A stretch of DNA of 64,000 bases from Streptomyces sp. MMG1121 (GCF_001280015.1 NZ_LGDV01000189.1:1-64000), one strand, 5' to 3'; positions 25,873 through 36,503 are shown, counted from the first letter of the stretch. A program made the numbers and translations. Notes: generated from the sequence alone by a model not told the origin.

Positions 25873-26042
25873 GTCGTCTCAGGGGGCACACGGATCGACT
25901 CCCGCACCACTCGCGGTGCCGCGGACGTGGTGTGCCCCACAGATCCACTGGGCGGGGAACGGGACGGCACGTCCGTAGCGTTGAAGGTTCTTACGGGGAC
26001 TCTCGGGGTTATCGCGACTCGGCAACGATGGAGAAGCTTGTG

Positions 26043-27290
26043 ATGACGGACAGTAAGCGGCGCAGGAGCCTGGTGGCCGCGTCCGCTCTGCTCGGCGGTG
26101 TGCTGGTGCTCACGGCGTGTTCCGGCGGCGACAAGGCCTCCGCGACCGGCAACGGCGACTCCTCGCAGGCCAAGGCCGACGCGGCCGCTGCGAAGAAGTC
26201 GTCCGAGGCGCAGATCACGATCACGCCCAAGGACGGCTCCGACAACGCCTCCATCAACAACTCCGCCGCCGTCACGGTCAGCAAGGGCACCCTCACGGGC
26301 GTGCAGATGACCACCCAGGACGGCAAGGCCGTCGCCGGTCAGCTCTCCGCCGACAAGACGAGCTGGAAGCCCACCCTCCAGCTGGAGCGCTCCACCACGT
26401 ACAAGGTCGCCGCCGAGGCCAAGGACTCCGAGGGCCGCGTGGCGCACGAGAACGCGTCCTTCACCACGGTCTCCCCGGCCAACAGCTTCATAGGCTCCTT
26501 CACCCCGGACAACGGCTCGACCGTCGGCGTCGGCATGCCCGTGTCGATCAACTTCGACAAGGCCATCACCAACAAGGCGGCCGTGCAGAAGGGCATCACG
26601 GTCAGCTCCAGCAGCGGCCAGGAGGTCGCCTGCCACTGGTTCAACGCCAACCGCATGGACTGCCGCCCCCAGGATTACTGGAAGGAGGGTTCCACCGTCA
26701 CGCTGAAGCTCGCGCTCGACGGCGTCGAGGGCGCCAGCGGCGTCTACGGCGTCCAGCAGAAGACGGTCACCTTCCACATCGGCCGCAACCAGGTCTCCTA
26801 CGTCGACGCGAAGACCAAGCAGATGAAGGTCACGCAGGACGGCAAGGTCGTCAAGACCATCCCGATCTCCGCCGGCTCGCCCGAGCACACCACGTACGAG
26901 GGCCAGATGGTGATCTCGGAGAAGTTCACGCAGACCCGGATGAACGGCGCGACGGTCGGCTTCACCGACGACGACGGCAAGGGCGAGTACGACATCAAGG
27001 ACGTACCCCACGCCATGCGGCTGACCAACTCCGGCACCTTCATCCACGGCAACTACTGGGGCGCCCCGTCCGTCTTCGGCGGCGCCAACACCAGCCACGG
27101 CTGTGTCGGCCTGCAGGACGTCAAGGGCGCCGGCGACGCGAACATGCCGGCCGCGTGGTTCTACAACCACTCGCTGATCGGTGACGTCGTGGTCGTCCAG
27201 AACACCGGCGACAAGACGGTCTCCCCGGACAACGGCCTCAACGGCTGGAACATGGACTGGGCGCAGTGGAAGGCCGGTTCGGCCGTCTGA
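26043..27290 (+). CDS. L,D-transpeptidase lipoprotein with Ig-like domains
   Basis: 415 residues. A lipoprotein signal peptide (lipobox LTAC at about residue 23) is followed by two Ig-like domains (about 50-260) and the YkuD catalytic domain, whose motif HGNYWGAPSVFGGANTSHGCVGL contains the conserved His, Ser and the nucleophilic Cys. It makes 3-3 cross-links in peptidoglycan or attaches proteins to it, on the outer side of the membrane. The architecture is that of mycobacterial LdtMt2 and its Streptomyces homologues. The frame opens at ATG 26028; I chose 26043 because GGAGAAG lies seven bases before it and the signal peptide charge pattern fits. Monocistronic, with a terminator on each side. 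Confidence 0.93.
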   Translation: MTDSKRRRSLVAASALLGGVLVLTACSGGDKASATGNGDSSQAKADAAAAKKSSEAQITITPKDGSDNASINNSAAVTVSKGTLTGVQMTTQDGKAVAGQLSADKTSWKPTLQLERSTTYKVAAEAKDSEGRVAHENASFTTVSPANSFIGSFTPDNGSTVGVGMPVSINFDKAITNKAAVQKGITVSSSSGQEVACHWFNANRMDCRPQDYWKEGSTVTLKLALDGVEGASGVYGVQQKTVTFHIGRNQVSYVDAKTKQMKVTQDGKVVKTIPISAGSPEHTTYEGQMVISEKFTQTRMNGATVGFTDDDGKGEYDIKDVPHAMRLTNSGTFIHGNYWGAPSVFGGANTSHGCVGLQDVKGAGDANMPAAWFYNHSLIGDVVVVQNTGDKTVSPDNGLNGWNMDWAQWKAGSAV

Positions 27291-27313
27291 CGCCTCGTCG
27301 ACCTCACAGCCTT

Positions 27314-27348
27314 CCGGTGCCGCCCCCCAGGGGCGGCACCGGTGTTTC
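27314..27348 (+). terminator. Terminator after the L,D-transpeptidase gene
   Basis: A perfect 12-bp stem (27314-27325 with 27331-27342) with a 5-base loop, followed by gtttct. Confidence 0.85.
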
Positions 27349-27427
27349 TGGGCCCGGGCACAGCCTTCTCATGCTTCTTTTATGCCGGCCTTAGGGTGTC
27401 GTCACGGTCCGTGCCTAGCTTGCGGCC

Positions 27428-28897
27428 ATGTTCTTCACCTACCTGAGGCGCGAACTGCGCCGCCGCAGAAAGGCGGCCCTCGTCGTCGCCTCCGGGCTCG
27501 CGCTGGGCATCGCGCTGGTCATCGTGGTCAACTCCGTGTCGAACGGCATGGGCAAGGCCCAGGACAAGGTCCTCCAGTCGCTGTACGGCCTGGGTACGGA
27601 CATGACGGTCAGCAAGGCGGCGAGCGCCGACACCGGCGACTCGGGGCGGCCGCGCTTCCAGTTCAACGCCAAGGACAACGGCGACAGCTCGACGCAGAGC
27701 AGCGACCGTGTCATGGTGCAGGGCTTCACCACCCTGGCCTCCTCCACCGTCACCAAGGTCGGCGACCAGAAGGGCGTCTCGTCCGCCGTGGGCGGGCTGA
27801 GCCTCCGGGTGCTCAAGGTCAGCGGCCAGTTCACGCGCGGCCAGTTCCAGCAGAACGGGGGCGGCGGCGGATTCCGGCGCGGCGGCGGGAGCGGTCAGCC
27901 GCAGGGTGAGGTCAAGGGCGGCGGCGCCAACTTCGACGTCAACCAGTACTCGGTCTTCGGCACCGACGTGACCAGGCCGCAGATCGGCCCGCTGACCTCT
28001 TCGAAGATCACCAGCGGCCGTGCCTTCAAGACGACCGAGACGGATGCGAAGGTCGTCGTCGCCGACGCTTCGTACGCCAAGGAGAAGAGCCTCAAGGTCG
28101 GCTCCACGGTCACCGTCAAGGACGTGAAGTACTCGGTCATCGGCATCGCGACGGCCGACAGCGGTGACGCGGCGGCCAATCTGTACATGCCGCTCAAGCA
28201 GGCCCAGACCCTGAGCGACAACGCGAACAAGGTCACCACGATCTACGTCAAGGCGACCGACTCCCAGCAGATCGACGTCGTCAAGAGCGCCATCCAGAAG
28301 AACGTCTCGGGTACGACGGTCACGACCTCCGCCGACCTGGCGAAGACCGTCTCCGGCTCCCTGTCCACCGCCTCCTCCCTCGCCACCAACGTCGGCAAGT
28401 GGCTGTCGATCGCGGTGCTGGTCGCGGCCTTCCTGGTGGCGGGTCTGCTGACCTCCTCGGCCGTCTCCCGTCGCGTCCGCGAGTTCGGCACCCTCAAGGC
28501 GCTGGGCTGGAAGTCGGGCCGGGTGACCCGGCAGGTGGTCGGCGAGGCCGTCGTCAACGGCCTGGTCGGCGGCGCCCTCGGCATCGCGCTCGGCCTGGCC
28601 GGCGCCTACGTCGTCACGGCCATCAGCCCGACCCTCCAGGCACAGCTCGGCGGTGGCGGCGGCACGGGCGCAAGCGGCTTCGGCGGCGGCGGTGGCTTCG
28701 GTGGCGGCGGCGGCTTCGGCGGCCGGGGCCGTCAGGCGGCGAAGAGCCTGGAGGTCGCCCTCACGGCTCCGGTCAGCGTCACGACGATCGTCCTCGCGGT
28801 GGGCCTCGCGGTGGCGGGCGGCCTGATCGCCGGAGCGTTCGGCGGCTGGCGGGCGTCGCGGCTGCGGCCGGCGGATGCGCTGAGGCGCGTGGAGTAA
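27428..28897 (+). CDS. FtsX/MacB-type ABC transporter permease
   Basis: 489 residues. One N-terminal membrane segment (ALVVASGLALGIALVIVVNSVS), a large extracellular MacB-like domain (about 45-310), and three C-terminal segments with the FtsX core (SIAVLVAAFLVAGLLTSSAVSRRVREFGTLKALGWKSG). Two very Gly-rich loops stand out, one outside near residue 145 and one before the last membrane helix (GGFGGGGGFGGRGRQ). It forms an exporter or mechanotransmitter with the ATPase encoded 49 bp downstream. Substrate unknown; the family includes peptide and macrolide exporters. TAGCTT lies six bases before the ATG, so the transcript may be leaderless. Confidence 0.9.
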   Translation: MFFTYLRRELRRRRKAALVVASGLALGIALVIVVNSVSNGMGKAQDKVLQSLYGLGTDMTVSKAASADTGDSGRPRFQFNAKDNGDSSTQSSDRVMVQGFTTLASSTVTKVGDQKGVSSAVGGLSLRVLKVSGQFTRGQFQQNGGGGGFRRGGGSGQPQGEVKGGGANFDVNQYSVFGTDVTRPQIGPLTSSKITSGRAFKTTETDAKVVVADASYAKEKSLKVGSTVTVKDVKYSVIGIATADSGDAAANLYMPLKQAQTLSDNANKVTTIYVKATDSQQIDVVKSAIQKNVSGTTVTTSADLAKTVSGSLSTASSLATNVGKWLSIAVLVAAFLVAGLLTSSAVSRRVREFGTLKALGWKSGRVTRQVVGEAVVNGLVGGALGIALGLAGAYVVTAISPTLQAQLGGGGGTGASGFGGGGGFGGGGGFGGRGRQAAKSLEVALTAPVSVTTIVLAVGLAVAGGLIAGAFGGWRASRLRPADALRRVE

Positions 28898-28946
28898 GGA
28901 CCGCCCGTCCTCATCGTTCCACCCGAAAACCCTCCCAGGAGCCACC

Positions 28947-29630
<684 letters not shown>

Positions 29631-29841
29631 AACGGCGGACGACACCGCTTTCCCATAGGTCACTTCGCGGTTGTGTAACAGTTTCCCGACCTTCCTCTTA
29701 CCGTCCTCTCGTTTGTTGAGCGGCCCGATCGCCCCCCGGCATACTGCGTGATCCGGGGGGTGGCGTGCATGCGTACGAGACCACTCCCTCCGGCCGGGTG
29801 AACGGGGAATTCGCCCGGCACTCCATCTCCAGGGGGAGAAC

Positions 29842-32800
29842 TTGCGCAGACAAGTGAAGAGCGCTGCCGCGGCCGGTGTGGCGACGGCCGCAGCCTTCGC
29901 CCTCGCAGCGGGCATGACCAGCCCGGCGACGGCGAACCCCGCGGAGCGCACCCCGGCAGCCGCCTCCGCGTTCACCGCCACGACCCGCGTCACCCTCATC
30001 ACCGGTGACCGGGTCGCCCTCGACGCCAAGGGCCGCATCGTCGGCCTGGAGCGGGCCAAGGGCCGCGAGCACATACCCTTCCAGGTCCGCAGGAGCGAGG
30101 GGCACACACTGGTCGTCCCCGCCGACGCGGCCCGCCTGGTGGCCTCCGGCACGCTGGACCAGCGGCTGTTCGACATCAACGAGCTGAACAAGGCCGCCAC
30201 CCGCAAGGCCCAGAAGAACGGCCTGAAGGTGATCGTCGGCTACCGCGGCAGCGCCGTGACCGCCAAGGCCGACGTCCGGGGGGCGGGCCATCTGCGCCGC
30301 AGCCTGGCCGCGCTCAACGCCGACGCCGTGCAGACCCCGGTCCGGGACACCGCCGCGCTGTGGCACGCCGTCACCGACGGCGAGCGGACCGCCTCCGGTA
30401 TCGCGCACGTCTGGCTCGACGGCGTCCGCAAGGCCTCCCTCGACAAGTCCGTGCCGCAGATCGGCGCCCCGACCGCCTGGAAGGCCGGCTACACCGGCAA
30501 GGGCGTCAAGGTCGCCGTCCTCGACACGGGAGTGGACACCCGCCACCCGGACCTCAAGGACCAGGTGATCGCGTCCCAGAACTTCACCTCCGCCGAGGAC
30601 GCCGCCGACCACTACGGGCACGGCACCCACGTCGCCTCCATCGTGGCGGGCACCGGCGCCGAGTCCGGCGGGAAGTACACCGGTGTCGCCCCGGGCGCCA
30701 GGATCCTCAACGGCAAGGTCCTGGACGACTCCGGCTCCGGTGACGACTCCGGCATCCTCGCCGGCATGGAGTGGGCGGCCGCGCAGGGCGCCGACGTCGT
30801 CAACCTCAGCCTCGGCGGCCCCGACAGCCCCGGCGTCGACCCCCTCGAGGCCGAGGTCGACAAGCTCTCCGCCACCAAGGGCATCCTCTTCGCGGTCGCG
30901 GCGGGCAACGACGGGCCGAACTCGCTCGGTTCGCCGGGCAGCGCGGACGCCGCGCTCACCGTCGGCGCCGTCGACAAGCAGGACAAGCTCGCCGACTTCT
31001 CCTCCACCGGCCCGCGCGTCGGCGACGGCGCGATCAAGCCGGACGTCACCGCGCCCGGCGTGGACATCACCGCCGCCGCGGCCAAGGGCAGCGTCATCGA
31101 CCAGGAGGTCGGCGAGAAGCCCGAGGGCTACCTGACCATCTCCGGCACCTCGATGGCCACCCCGCATGTCGCGGGCGCCGCCGCGATCCTGAAGCAGGAG
31201 CACCCCGACTGGGGCTACGCCGAGCTGAAGGGCGCGCTGACCGGCTCCGCCAAGGGCGGGAACTACACCCCGTTCCAGCAGGGTTCGGGCCGGATCGCGG
31301 TGGACCGGGCCATCAAGCAGTCCGTGATCGCCGAGCCGGTCTCGGTGAGCTTCGGCGTCCAGCAGTGGCCGCACACCGACGACAAGCCGGTCACCAAGAA
31401 GGTGACGTACCGCAACCTCGGCGACCAGGCCGTCACGCTCACCCTGCGCAGCACCGCCCTCGACCCCAAGGGCAAGGCGGCCCCGGCCGGCTTCTTCAGA
31501 CTCGGCGCGACCGAGGTGACGGTCCCGGCCCACGGCACGGCCTCCGTCGGTCTCACCGCCGACACCAGGCTGGGCGGCACCCTCGACGGCGCCTACTCGG
31601 CCTACGTGACCGCGACCGGCGCCGGCCAGACGGTCCGCACGGCCGCCGCGGTGACGCGTGAGGTGGAGTCGTACGACATCACGCTGAAGGCCATCGGGCG
31701 CGACGGCAAGCCGGCCAAGTACTACAGCGCCGACCTGGGCGGTGTCGCCGGTCTCGCGAACGGCACGGACCTGAACCCGTACGACCCGTCCGGCACGGTG
31801 AAGGTGCGCGCGCCCAAGGGCACGTACATCCTCAACTCCGCCGTCTTCATGGACCCGGAGGGCGCGAAGGGTGCGGACTGGATCGTCCAGCCGAAGCTGA
31901 CCGTCGCCAGGAAGCAGACGATCACGATCGACGCGCGCAAGGCCAAGCCGGTGGACATCACCGTCCCGGCCAAGGGCGTCACCTCGCGGTTCGCCGCGCC
32001 CGGGTACGACGTCACGATCGGCAAGGGCGACTACGGCTACGGCTGGTTCCTGGACTCGTACAAGAACTTCCGCACCGCCCACCTGGGCCCGCGACTGCCC
32101 GCCGGGACGCTGTACCAGCAGTGGGAAGGCCACTGGACCAAGGGCGCGGGCGAGGAGTACGACGTCACCGCCGGCGGCCCGGTCAGGCAGCTCGCCACCG
32201 GCTACACCAAGCACTTCAGGGCGGGCGAGCTGGCCACGGTCAAGGCCCGGCTCGGCGCCGCGGTGAGCGGCAGGACCGGCTCGGTCAACGCGGTCGGCTG
32301 GCTGCCCGGCAGCAGCGGTGCCTCCTCCATCAGCATCCCGCAGAAGCTGCCCGGTACCCGGACGCTGCATCTGTCCGCGACGGGCGGGGTGAACTGGCAG
32401 CTGGAGTTCGCCCAGAACGGCGGGCTCGACCAGGACGGCTTCCCGGTCACCGACGCGGCGTACGGGCTCGGCCAGTTCACCTTCAAGGCCGGTCACACCT
32501 ACACCAAGACGGTCAACACGGCGGTCTTCGGCCCGCACGTGGGCAGCGGCCAGGGCCTGTACCGCAACGGCGACGAGATCTTCGGCTCGCTGTCACTGTT
32601 CGCCGACTCCGCCAAGCACGCCGGGTACTCGACGTTCACCTCGGTGAACACGACCCTGTACCGCAACGGCACCAAGGTCGGCTCCAACGACGACCCGCTG
32701 TCCGGCGCGAAGACCTTCAAGGTGCCGGCCGGTGACGCCGCCTACCGGCTGACCACCTCGGTCAAGCGCTCGGCCGAGGTCGCGGCGGCCTCCTCCCGGA

Positions 32801-33153
32801 TCGACGCGACCTGGACCTTCCGCTCCGGCAAGCCGTCGGGCGACTTCGCCGAACTGCCCTCCTCCGCCCTGCACTACGGCATCGGGACCGGCCTGGACAG
32901 CCGCGTCGCGGCCGGCCGGACCGTCACCTTCCCGGTCACCGTCGAGGGCTCGGCCGCCGGCAAGAACCTGAAGTCCCTGACGGTCTACGTCTCCTACGAC
33001 GGCAGGACCTTCAAGAAGGTCGACGTCCGGGGCGGCAGGATCACGCTGAAGAACCCCGCGAAGGGCAAGTCCCTCACCCTCCGCTCCGAGATCACCGACA
33101 AGAAGGGCAACACGTCGGAGATCACGATCCACGACGCGTACTTCGGCGAATGA
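29842..33153 (+). CDS. Large secreted S8 subtilisin-like serine peptidase
   Basis: 1103 residues. A signal peptide (about 1-34, cleavage after ATA or TANP) and a propeptide region precede the catalytic domain with the full triad: Asp228 in AVLDTGVDTRHPD, His260 in YGHGTHVASIVAG and Ser437 in SGTSMATPHVAG. The 650 residues after it are beta-rich, with no motif I can name; a Fn3/Ig-like accessory region is likely. It is exported and probably digests extracellular protein. The TTG start is supported by AGGGGGAGA five bases upstream. It stands alone and is followed by a terminator. Confidence 0.94.
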   Translation: MRRQVKSAAAAGVATAAAFALAAGMTSPATANPAERTPAAASAFTATTRVTLITGDRVALDAKGRIVGLERAKGREHIPFQVRRSEGHTLVVPADAARLVASGTLDQRLFDINELNKAATRKAQKNGLKVIVGYRGSAVTAKADVRGAGHLRRSLAALNADAVQTPVRDTAALWHAVTDGERTASGIAHVWLDGVRKASLDKSVPQIGAPTAWKAGYTGKGVKVAVLDTGVDTRHPDLKDQVIASQNFTSAEDAADHYGHGTHVASIVAGTGAESGGKYTGVAPGARILNGKVLDDSGSGDDSGILAGMEWAAAQGADVVNLSLGGPDSPGVDPLEAEVDKLSATKGILFAVAAGNDGPNSLGSPGSADAALTVGAVDKQDKLADFSSTGPRVGDGAIKPDVTAPGVDITAAAAKGSVIDQEVGEKPEGYLTISGTSMATPHVAGAAAILKQEHPDWGYAELKGALTGSAKGGNYTPFQQGSGRIAVDRAIKQSVIAEPVSVSFGVQQWPHTDDKPVTKKVTYRNLGDQAVTLTLRSTALDPKGKAAPAGFFRLGATEVTVPAHGTASVGLTADTRLGGTLDGAYSAYVTATGAGQTVRTAAAVTREVESYDITLKAIGRDGKPAKYYSADLGGVAGLANGTDLNPYDPSGTVKVRAPKGTYILNSAVFMDPEGAKGADWIVQPKLTVARKQTITIDARKAKPVDITVPAKGVTSRFAAPGYDVTIGKGDYGYGWFLDSYKNFRTAHLGPRLPAGTLYQQWEGHWTKGAGEEYDVTAGGPVRQLATGYTKHFRAGELATVKARLGAAVSGRTGSVNAVGWLPGSSGASSISIPQKLPGTRTLHLSATGGVNWQLEFAQNGGLDQDGFPVTDAAYGLGQFTFKAGHTYTKTVNTAVFGPHVGSGQGLYRNGDEIFGSLSLFADSAKHAGYSTFTSVNTTLYRNGTKVGSNDDPLSGAKTFKVPAGDAAYRLTTSVKRSAEVAAASSRIDATWTFRSGKPSGDFAELPSSALHYGIGTGLDSRVAAGRTVTFPVTVEGSAAGKNLKSLTVYVSYDGRTFKKVDVRGGRITLKNPAKGKSLTLRSEITDKKGNTSEITIHDAYFGE

Positions 33154-33192
33154 GCGGTGGCAGCCGCATGACGCGCTAGGCGCACGACGAAC

Positions 33193-33229
33193 GACGGCCC
33201 GCCGTGAGCTCCGCTCCCGGCGGGCCGTC
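33193..33229. terminator. Bidirectional terminator
   Basis: A perfect 12-bp stem (33193-33204 with 33218-33229) between the convergent peptidase and XRE regulator genes, ending four bases before the regulator stop codon. Confidence 0.8.
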
Positions 33230-33233
33230 CGCG

Positions 33234-34163
33234 TCACGGCGAGGGAACCGCGCGGGTCGCGTCCGTCCCCCAGCTCGCCAGCAGGCGCAGCGAGTCGGCG
33301 GACGGGGAGCCCGGTTCGGCGTGGTAGGTGAGCAGGGACTGCTCCGAGTCGTCGTTCAGACGGAAGGACTCGTAGTGCAGGGAGAGATCGCCGACCAGCG
33401 GATGGTGCAGCCGTTTGACGCCGTGGTTCCTCTCCTTGACGTCGTGCGTGGCCCACAGCCGCCGGAACTCCTCGCTCTTGACCGAGAGTTCGCCCACCAG
33501 GGCCGACAGCCGTGGGTCGTCGGGATAGCAGCCGGCGTCCATGCGCAGCGCGCAGACGATGTCGATCGCCTTCTGCTCCCAGTCGACGAAGAGATCGCGG
33601 TAGTCGGGGCGCAGGAACACCAGACGCGCCCAGTTCCGCTCGGCCGGCGCCAGCTCCGCCCAGTCGCCGAAGAGCGCCGCCGCCATCCGGTTCCACGCCA
33701 GGATCTCCGAGCGGCGCCCGACGATGTACGCCGGTACGCCGTCCATCGTGTCCAGCAGCTGCCGCAGCGCGGAGCGCACCTGCTGCTGCCGCGCCCCCGG
33801 CTTCTTCTTGTGCGACTTCGGCTTCGCCAGGTGCGTCAGGTGGGCGTGCTCGGCGTCCGTGAGCCGCAGGGCCCGGGCGATCGCGTCCAGGACCTCCGCC
33901 GAGACGTTGCGGCCGTTTCCCTGCTCCAGGCGCGTGTAGTACGCCACCGACACCCCGGCCAGCTGCGCCAGCTCCTCACGGCGCAGCCCCGGCACCCGCC
34001 GGTGCCGGCCGAAGTCCGGCAGTCCCACGTCCTCCGGCTTGAGCCGGGCCCGCCGGCTGCGCAGGAACTCGCTCAGCTCGGCCCGCCGGTCCAGGGGCCG
34101 CCCGGCGGCGGCCGGCTCCTCCTGGTGCGCGTCCCGCCCGTCCTGTTCGCCCCTGCGTTCCAT
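33234..34163 (-). CDS. XRE-family regulator with MmyB-like ligand-binding domain
   Basis: 309 residues. The N-terminal helix-turn-helix (LSEFLRSRRARLKPEDVGLP to RREELAQLAGVSVAYYTRLEQG) is followed by the MmyB-like PAS-related domain (YIVGRRSEILAWNRMAAALFGDW, NWARLVFLRPDYRDLFVDWE, HHPLVGDLSLHYESFRL). MmyB-type regulators often sit divergent from an oxidoreductase gene which they control together with themselves. That is the layout here, with the zinc alcohol dehydrogenase on the other strand. The ATG at 34163 is chosen; the frame extends upstream through the control region. Confidence 0.9.
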   Translation of the reverse strand: MERRGEQDGRDAHQEEPAAAGRPLDRRAELSEFLRSRRARLKPEDVGLPDFGRHRRVPGLRREELAQLAGVSVAYYTRLEQGNGRNVSAEVLDAIARALRLTDAEHAHLTHLAKPKSHKKKPGARQQQVRSALRQLLDTMDGVPAYIVGRRSEILAWNRMAAALFGDWAELAPAERNWARLVFLRPDYRDLFVDWEQKAIDIVCALRMDAGCYPDDPRLSALVGELSVKSEEFRRLWATHDVKERNHGVKRLHHPLVGDLSLHYESFRLNDDSEQSLLTYHAEPGSPSADSLRLLASWGTDATRAVPSP

Positions 34164-34179
34164 ACGTCCAGTATTCCTG

Positions 34180-34233
34180 GTCGTACGCACAGCATCCTGA
34201 CCCCGCCAGTAGTACGCACCGCGGTCGTACGCA
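34180..34233. promoter_or_regulatory. Repeated GTCGTACGCA sites in the regulator/dehydrogenase intergenic region
   Basis: GTCGTACGCA occurs at 34180-34189 and 34224-34233, with a shorter copy AGTACGCA at 34211-34218. All three are in the same orientation in the 170 bp between the divergent XRE regulator and alcohol dehydrogenase genes. They are candidate binding sites for that regulator. Confidence 0.5.
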
Positions 34234-34333
34234 AGGGCGTGACCTGGGTGAACCATGGCAGATGAGGCAGTCTGGAAGCGTGCCCGGCGGAAGGCAGCCG
34301 GGCACGACGACCCCCCGCTAGGAGAACCCCGGC

Positions 34334-35377
34334 ATGACCACTGTTGCTGCGTACGCCGCGCCTGCCCCGAAGGCCCCGCTGGAGCGGACGACCATCGAGC
34401 GACGCGCGGTCGGCGAGTTCGACGTCCTGATCGACATCAAGTTCACCGGTATCTGCCACTCCGACATCCACCAGGTCCGGGACGGCTGGCGCCCCGGCAC
34501 CTTCCCGATGGTGCCCGGCCACGAGATCGCGGGCATCGTCGCCGAGGTGGGCCCCGGCGTGACGAAGTACGCCGTCGGCGACCGGGTGGGCGTCGGCTGC
34601 ATGGTCGACTCCTGCCGTGAGTGCGACAACTGCAAGGCGGGCCTGGAGCAGTACTGCTCGAACGGCGGCCCGACCTGGACCTACAACGACACCGGCAAGG
34701 ACGGGCAGCCCACCTACGGCGGCTACGCGCAGACGATCGTCGTCGACGAGAACTACGTCGTCCGCATCCCGGAGGGCCTGTCCCTGGACGTGGCCGCCCC
34801 GCTGCTCTGCGCCGGCATCACCACGTACTCCCCCCTCCGGCACTGGAACATCGGCCCCGGCAAGAAGGTCGCCGTCGTCGGCCTCGGCGGTCTCGGCCAC
34901 GTCGGCGTCAAGCTCGCGCACGCGCTGGGTGCCGAGGTCACGGTCCTGTCCCAGTCCCTGCGCAAGAAGGACGACGGCCTGAAGCTGGGCGCGGACCACT
35001 ACTACGCCACCAGCGACCCGAAGACCTTCGAGGAGCTGGCCGGCACGTTCGACCTGATCCTGAACACGGTCTCGGCCCCGCTGGACTTCGCCGCCTACCT
35101 GTCCCTGCTGCGCACCGACGGCACCATGGTCAACGTCGGCCTGCCGGAGGAGCCGGTCCAGATCGTCCTGCAGTCCCTGTCCGGCAACCGCCGCAGCCTG
35201 AGCACCTCCGGCATCGGCGGCATCCCCGAGACCCAGGAGATGCTGGACTTCTGCGCCGAGCACGGCGTCGGCGCGGAGATCGAACTGATCGGCGCGGAGG
35301 AGATCAACGAGGCGTACGAGCGGGTCCTGGCCAGCGACGTCCGCTACCGCTTCGTGATCGACACGGCGACGATCTGA
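34334..35377 (+). CDS. Zinc-dependent NAD(P)-alcohol dehydrogenase (YahK/cinnamyl type)
   Basis: 347 residues of the medium-chain dehydrogenase family. Catalytic zinc ligands are visible in [21 protein letters not shown] and the later Cys ([13 protein letters not shown]); the structural zinc site has four cysteines in [15 protein letters not shown]. The Rossmann motif is [13 protein letters not shown]. The sequence set fits the broad-specificity aldehyde reductases related to YahK and cinnamyl alcohol dehydrogenase, which prefer NADP(H). The divergent XRE regulator and three repeats in the shared promoter suggest control by a metabolite, perhaps an aldehyde. A ribosome binding site (TAGGAGAAC) lies before the ATG. 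Confidence 0.93.
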   Translation: MTTVAAYAAPAPKAPLERTTIERRAVGEFDVLIDIKFTGICHSDIHQVRDGWRPGTFPMVPGHEIAGIVAEVGPGVTKYAVGDRVGVGCMVDSCRECDNCKAGLEQYCSNGGPTWTYNDTGKDGQPTYGGYAQTIVVDENYVVRIPEGLSLDVAAPLLCAGITTYSPLRHWNIGPGKKVAVVGLGGLGHVGVKLAHALGAEVTVLSQSLRKKDDGLKLGADHYYATSDPKTFEELAGTFDLILNTVSAPLDFAAYLSLLRTDGTMVNVGLPEEPVQIVLQSLSGNRRSLSTSGIGGIPETQEMLDFCAEHGVGAEIELIGAEEINEAYERVLASDVRYRFVIDTATI

Positions 35378-35381
35378 CCGG

Positions 35382-36503
35382 TCACGCGATCGCCCGGCCC
35401 GCCGTCCGGGTCCGGGTGCCGCGGCCCAGCAGCCACAACAGGTAGGGGCCGCCGACCAGTGCGGTGAGGGCACCTGCCGGTACCTCCAGCGGCGCGAGCA
35501 GCGTGCGCGCGGCGAGGTCGGCGGCGACCAGGACCACCGCACCCGTCAGTGCCGAGCACAGCAGTGGCAGGTGCGGGGTGCGGGTGAGACGTCGGGCCAG
35601 CTGGGGCGCGGTGAGCGCGACGAACCCGATCGGTCCGGCCGCGCCGGTCGCCGCGGCGGCGAGTACGACGCCGAGCACGGTCAGCGCGAGCCGCGTGCGG
35701 TCCACCCGTACGCCGAGCCCGGCCGCCGTCTCGTCCCCGAGCCCCAGCGGCCGGGCGGCCCGGCCCGCCCACACGAGTCCCGGCAGGCACAGCGCGATCA
35801 CGACGGCCAGGGGCGCGGCCTGCGCCCACCCCCGCCCGTTGAGACTCCCGGTGAGCCACAGCTTGACCTGCTCGGCCGCGTCCAGCTCGCTGTCCGCGAG
35901 GTACAGCTGGACGACGGCCGACAGGGCGACCCCGATCCCGACGCCCGTGAGCACGAACCGGCCGGCGTGCATACCGTGCCGCCAGGCCAGTACGTAGACG
36001 AGCGCGGCGGCCGCGAGTCCGCCCGCGACGGAGAGGGCGGGCAGGGTGTTCGGGGAGTTCGTCGTGCCGGTGGCGAGCGCCAGCACGGTCGCGGCGGCGG
36101 CGCCGTGTCCGACACCGATCACGTCCGGACTGGCCAGCGGATTCCGGGTCACCGTCTGCACGAGGGCACCCGCCAGGCCCAGCGCCGCCCCGACGAGAGC
36201 ACCGAGCACGATGCGCGGGACCCGCAGTTCCGTGACGATCAGGTCGTAGGGGGTGCCGCCGTGGCGCAGGGCACGCCAGACACCGGCCGGGGAGACGAAG
36301 GTCTGCCCGATACAGGCCGAGGCGAGCATGGCCGCGGCGAGGAGCACCAGCAGCGCGAGGGCGACGAGGGCGGACCGGCGGTGGAGCTGGACGGTACGGG
36401 GGCCGAGGCGGAGAACCGCCGTCGATCTGCGGGTCGTCTCCCGGCCGCCGGTACGTCGTGGTCGCCCGCGCAGTTCCCCGCGTTCCTTCGGGGCACTGGT
36501 CAC
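35382..36503 (-). CDS. FecCD-type iron-siderophore ABC permease (second subunit)
   Basis: 373 residues. FecCD family: about nine membrane segments, with LRVPRIVLGALVGAALGLAGALVQTVTRNPLASPDVIGVGHGAA as the core motif and GPIGFVALTAPQLARRL near the C-terminus. A charged, Arg-rich N-terminus of about 45 residues precedes the first helix. The GTG at 36503 overlaps the stop of the first permease gene by four bases (GTGA), so the two are coupled. They probably form the heterodimeric membrane channel for a ferric siderophore. The ATPase subunit is not encoded here and must be supplied elsewhere. Confidence 0.92.
   Translation of the reverse strand: MTSAPKERGELRGRPRRTGGRETTRRSTAVLRLGPRTVQLHRRSALVALALLVLLAAAMLASACIGQTFVSPAGVWRALRHGGTPYDLIVTELRVPRIVLGALVGAALGLAGALVQTVTRNPLASPDVIGVGHGAAAATVLALATGTTNSPNTLPALSVAGGLAAAALVYVLAWRHGMHAGRFVLTGVGIGVALSAVVQLYLADSELDAAEQVKLWLTGSLNGRGWAQAAPLAVVIALCLPGLVWAGRAARPLGLGDETAAGLGVRVDRTRLALTVLGVVLAAAATGAAGPIGFVALTAPQLARRLTRTPHLPLLCSALTGAVVLVAADLAARTLLAPLEVPAGALTALVGGPYLLWLLGRGTRTRTAGRAIA

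Noticed and set aside
29698..32538. A 946-codon open frame on the minus strand
   Set aside because: Antisense shadow of the secreted subtilisin gene, whose signal peptide and catalytic triad are clear on the other strand.
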